From Palsa-506 sp963755815 (GTDB taxonomy: Bacteria; Actinomycetota; Actinomycetes; Streptosporangiales; Streptosporangiaceae), in the NCBI GenBank assembly GCA_963755815.1, contig CAVWLF010000008.1, positions 1 through 64,000 of the forward strand: 64,000 nucleotides of DNA, in the 5' to 3' direction. The notes under the pieces are model-generated. The model saw only the letters and a list, made by a program, of their open reading frames with translations, made no database searches and was not told the origin of the DNA. Positions 61,564-64,000 of the stretch are shown one piece after another (within the stretch, counting starts at the first letter, position 1; each line of letters starts with the position of its first letter). The position numbers were made by a program, and so were the translations under genes.

Positions 61564-63324
61564 ATGCCAGTCCTGCTGTCGGTGAACGTGGGACTGCCGC
61601 GCGATGTCGCCTGGCAGGGCAAGACGGTGCACACCGGCATCTGGAAGGAACCAGTGCACGGGCCGGTCATGGTGCGCCGGCTGAACATCGACGGTGACGG
61701 GCAAGGGGACCTCAAGGGTCACGGCGGCGAGCAACGGGCCGCGCTGGTCTACCAGATCGAGTCCTACCGGCACTGGGAGCAGTATTTCGGCCGCGACGAC
61801 TTCGGCTACGGCCAGTTCGGGGAAAACCTCACCGTCGACGGGCTGGCGGACGACGAGGTATGCATCGGAGACCGGTACCGGATCGGCGAGGCAGAGTTTG
61901 AGGTGACCCAGCCGCGCGTGACCTGCTACCGGGTCGGCATGAGACTGGGCGAGCCCGAGCTGCCGGCGCTGCTGGTCAGTCATCACCGCCCCGGCTTCTA
62001 CCTGCGCGTCCTGCGCGAGGGGCACATTCAGGCCAGCGACCAGATCATCAAGACCAGGACCGGCCCGCACGCGCTCAGCGTGACCGACACCGACGCGCTG
62101 CTCTACCTGCCCGGCCGCGACACCGCGAAGCTGCGGCTGGCCGCCCAGATCCCGGCGCTGAGCCCGGGATGGCAGCAATCCTTCCGCGAACTGATCGACG
62201 CGGCCGAGCGCGGCGGCCCGGCCACCGCACCGCCGCCCGGCACCGAGCCGGGCGCACGCCCCGGTCCGGCCTGGACCGGATTCCGGCCGTTGCGCGTGAC
62301 CAAGGTGGTCCGGGAAACAGCGACTGTCTCCTCGATCTACCTGACCGCCCCGGACGGCACCGCGCTCCCGGCGGCGCAGGCCGGCCTGTACATCACGCTC
62401 CGGGTAGCCGGCGCCGGGCAGCCCGCCCCGGTGCGCAGCTACTCGCTGTCGTCCGCTCCGGGCGCGGCCGCATACCGGATCAGCGTCAAGTCCGAGCCAC
62501 ACGGCGCGGTGAGCCCGTACCTGAACCGCACCCTGCGGGCCGGCGCAACCCTCGAGGTAGCCGCGCCCCGCGGCGATTTCGTCCTCGATGACGGCTCAGC
62601 ACCGGTGCTGCTGATCTCGGCCGGCATCGGCGTGACCCCGGTCCTGTCGATGTTGCACCAGCTCGCGCAGGCAGGCAGTGAACGCGAGGTGTGGTGGATC
62701 TACAGCGCGCGGCGGCCGCGAGAACGTCCGCTCGCCGCCGAGGCCCGCGCCTTGCTCCAGTCGCTGCCGCACACCCGCGAGCAGTTGTTCTACAGTCAGG
62801 CCACGCCGGCCGAGCTGCGCCGGGAGCATGCCGTCGCCGGGCACGTCACCAAGGACACGCTGGCGGTGCTAGGCCTCCCGGCCAGCGCGCAGGCTTACGT
62901 CTGCGGGCCGCCTGCGTACATGGCCGACGTGCGCGACGCCCTCAGCGCGGCCGGCCTCGAGCCCGCCCGTATTCACACCGAACTGTTCGCGGCACTGCCA
63001 TCCGCCAACCCCGGCGTCGTCGGCCATGCGGTCCCGGCGCCGCACCCGCCGCCAGGACCGCCAGGCACCGGGCCGCTGGTCACCTTCGCCCGCAGCGGGA
63101 TTTCCACGCCCTTCGCGGCCAGCTGGCGCAGCCTCCTCGACCTGGCCGATGCCTGCGATGTGCCGACCCGGTGGAGCTGCCGGGCGGGCGTATGCCACAC
63201 CTGCATCACGCCACTGCTGTCCGGCGCTGTCTCGTACTCTCCGGACCCGCTGGAGGCCCCGTCCGACGGCCAGGTGCTCATCTGCTGCTCCCAGCCCCGA
63301 TCCGACATCGTCCTGGACATGTAG
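61564..63324 (+). CDS. MOSC domain-ferredoxin reductase-[2Fe-2S] ferredoxin fusion
   Basis: A 586-aa fusion. Residues 1-210 form a MOSC (YiiM-like) domain (VMVRRLNIDGDGQGDLKGHG, TQPRVTCYRVGM); 235-470 form an FNR-type flavin/NAD(P)H module (VRSYSLSS, LLISAGIGVTPVLSM, AYVCGPPAYM); 500-586 form a plant-type [2Fe-2S] ferredoxin with CRAGVCHTC and LICCSQP ligands. It could pass electrons from NAD(P)H to a molybdenum-type N-hydroxylated-compound reductase. GGGGAGG about 9 nt before the ATG at 61564 fixes the start; the open frame extends upstream through the previous gene in another frame. Confidence 0.9.
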   Translation: MPVLLSVNVGLPRDVAWQGKTVHTGIWKEPVHGPVMVRRLNIDGDGQGDLKGHGGEQRAALVYQIESYRHWEQYFGRDDFGYGQFGENLTVDGLADDEVCIGDRYRIGEAEFEVTQPRVTCYRVGMRLGEPELPALLVSHHRPGFYLRVLREGHIQASDQIIKTRTGPHALSVTDTDALLYLPGRDTAKLRLAAQIPALSPGWQQSFRELIDAAERGGPATAPPPGTEPGARPGPAWTGFRPLRVTKVVRETATVSSIYLTAPDGTALPAAQAGLYITLRVAGAGQPAPVRSYSLSSAPGAAAYRISVKSEPHGAVSPYLNRTLRAGATLEVAAPRGDFVLDDGSAPVLLISAGIGVTPVLSMLHQLAQAGSEREVWWIYSARRPRERPLAAEARALLQSLPHTREQLFYSQATPAELRREHAVAGHVTKDTLAVLGLPASAQAYVCGPPAYMADVRDALSAAGLEPARIHTELFAALPSANPGVVGHAVPAPHPPPGPPGTGPLVTFARSGISTPFAASWRSLLDLADACDVPTRWSCRAGVCHTCITPLLSGAVSYSPDPLEAPSDGQVLICCSQPRSDIVLDM

Positions 63325-63362
63325 CCGGGCAGCCGGGCCGAGGTGCGGGCGGCTTTGCCCGG
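63325..63362. terminator. Possible bidirectional hairpin
   Basis: CCGGGCA (63325-63331) and TGCCCGG (63356-63362) flank a GC-rich loop between the convergent stops of the fusion protein and the nitronate monooxygenase. Confidence 0.35.
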
Positions 63363-64000
63363 TTACAGCCGGGAGGTGAGCTCGGCCACGATGTCCGCGG
63401 CCGGTTGCGGCTGCCGGGCGAGTGCGACGCTCTGCCCGGCCCACATGGAGAGTGCTTCGATGTCACCGGCCGTCCCGGCCATGGGCGGCGCTGGCTCGTA
63501 CCGCACGATTGCCTCGCCGGAGGCGAAGTGCGCGATTACGTCGCCCGCACCCGGCCGCTGCGCGAGCGGCGGGCGGCCCGCGGCTTGCCACGCGTCGGCG
63601 GTTGAGTTGCGGAGCGCCCGGTGCGGAGAGTCCGGCCACCCGACCGAGTACAGGTTGTCATACCGCTGCGGGTCGGTCTCGGCCGCGGCGATCAGCGCGC
63701 GCCGGTAGTCCTCGTGGATCGGCATCTCCTCGGCCAGCAGGAACCGCGTGCCCAGCCACGCCGCCTGGGCGCCCAGGGCCAGCACCGCGGCCACGCCGCG
63801 GGCGTCACCGATCCCGCCGGCCGCGATTACCGGCACCGGCGCCACCGCGTCCACCACCGCGGGCACCAGCGGCAGGGTCGCGACCGTCCCCCATACGTGC
63901 CCGCCGGCCTCCCAGCCCTGCGCGACCACCACGTCCACCCCGGACGCCACCGCCCGCCGCGCTTCCTCGGCGGTGCCGACCGTGTGCAGGACAATCCCCC
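63363..64000 (-). CDS. Nitronate monooxygenase (partial, start outside window)
   Basis: The visible 212 residues are the C-terminal two thirds of an FMN-dependent (beta/alpha)8 nitronate monooxygenase: VAQGWEAGGHVWGTV (catalytic-His region), PVIAAGGIGDARGVAAVLAL and GAQAAWLGTRFLLAEE (phosphate-binding). The frame stays open to the last base. It oxidises alkyl nitronates. It lies next to the MOSC-reductase fusion, both families handling N-O compounds, which suggests nitro-compound metabolism, but this is inference. Confidence 0.88.
   Translation of the reverse strand, partial: GIVLHTVGTAEEARRAVASGVDVVVAQGWEAGGHVWGTVATLPLVPAVVDAVAPVPVIAAGGIGDARGVAAVLALGAQAAWLGTRFLLAEEMPIHEDYRRALIAAAETDPQRYDNLYSVGWPDSPHRALRNSTADAWQAAGRPPLAQRPGAGDVIAHFASGEAIVRYEPAPPMAGTAGDIEALSMWAGQSVALARQPQPAADIVAELTSRL

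Noticed and set aside
1..64000. tRNA, rRNA or CRISPR elements
   Set aside because: No cloverleaf with a GGTTCGA-like arm, no rRNA core sequence and no regularly spaced short repeats were noticed; a covariance-model scan would be the decisive test.

Overview
The window is high-GC DNA with dense genes, GTG starts and frequent 4-bp ATGA/GTGA gene overlaps. It carries several large LAL-type LuxR regulators, MMPL and PspC proteins, an F420/deazaflavin-type oxidoreductase and many SDR and alpha/beta-hydrolase genes. This points to a soil-type actinobacterium (Streptomyces/Streptosporangium/Actinomadura-like); the genus cannot be set from the sequence. No rRNA, tRNA, CRISPR array, prophage or transposase was recognised.

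Layout. (1) 1-3.9 kb holds decayed hydrolase pieces and a 5'-truncated LAL regulator. (2) 3.9-14.1 kb is a direct tandem duplication of about 5.1 kb. Each copy has a LAL C-terminal fragment, a 58-aa small ORF, an MMPL transporter, an alpha/beta hydrolase, a DUF4260 membrane protein and a PspC protein. The hydrolase of the second copy is a pseudogene. The second copy runs, translationally coupled, into a lactonase-like MBL enzyme, a proline-iminopeptidase-like hydrolase, a saccharopine-dehydrogenase-like reductase and an ABC exporter (14.1-19.2 kb). (3) 19.2-28.1 kb is an aromatic or fatty acid activation region. It encodes a benzoylformate-decarboxylase-like ThDP enzyme, a frameshifted aldehyde dehydrogenase, an acyl-CoA ligase overlapping an adenylate kinase and an alpha/beta hydrolase, and an inorganic pyrophosphatase. 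(4) 28.2-34.5 kb has a CDF metal transporter, a PHA operon (synthase, depolymerase-like hydrolase, acyl-CoA dehydrogenase) and a divergent PucR-type regulator. (5) 34.5-50.2 kb holds two related units, each with a MalT-like LAL regulator and a 325-aa MBL-fold enzyme. Between and around them are SDRs, an MFS exporter, a broken isochorismatase, an AlkA-type glycosylase, a UvrA-like ABC protein and an aldo/keto reductase. (6) 50.3-64 kb has a DHA2 exporter, an APH-like kinase, LysR and ArsR regulators, three consecutive frameshifted genes (LAL regulator, hydrolase, DUF4331), a tandem muconolactone-isomerase-like protein, a MOSC-ferredoxin-reductase-ferredoxin fusion and the end of a nitronate monooxygenase.

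The most notable signal is a 17-bp palindrome family, TCACCA-N5-TGGTGA, followed on one side by ATTCGCG. It occurs eight times between 21 and 49 kb in front of small oxidoreductase, MBL-fold and LAL genes, with the ATTCGCG flank facing away from the gene in every case. It looks like an undescribed regulon, most simply controlled by one of the two LAL proteins; that last step is inference.

Many genes carry single-base frameshifts (0.4-1.1, 24.4-25.9 and 55.8-60.0 kb). They may be true decay or indel errors in the assembly; the sequence alone cannot decide.
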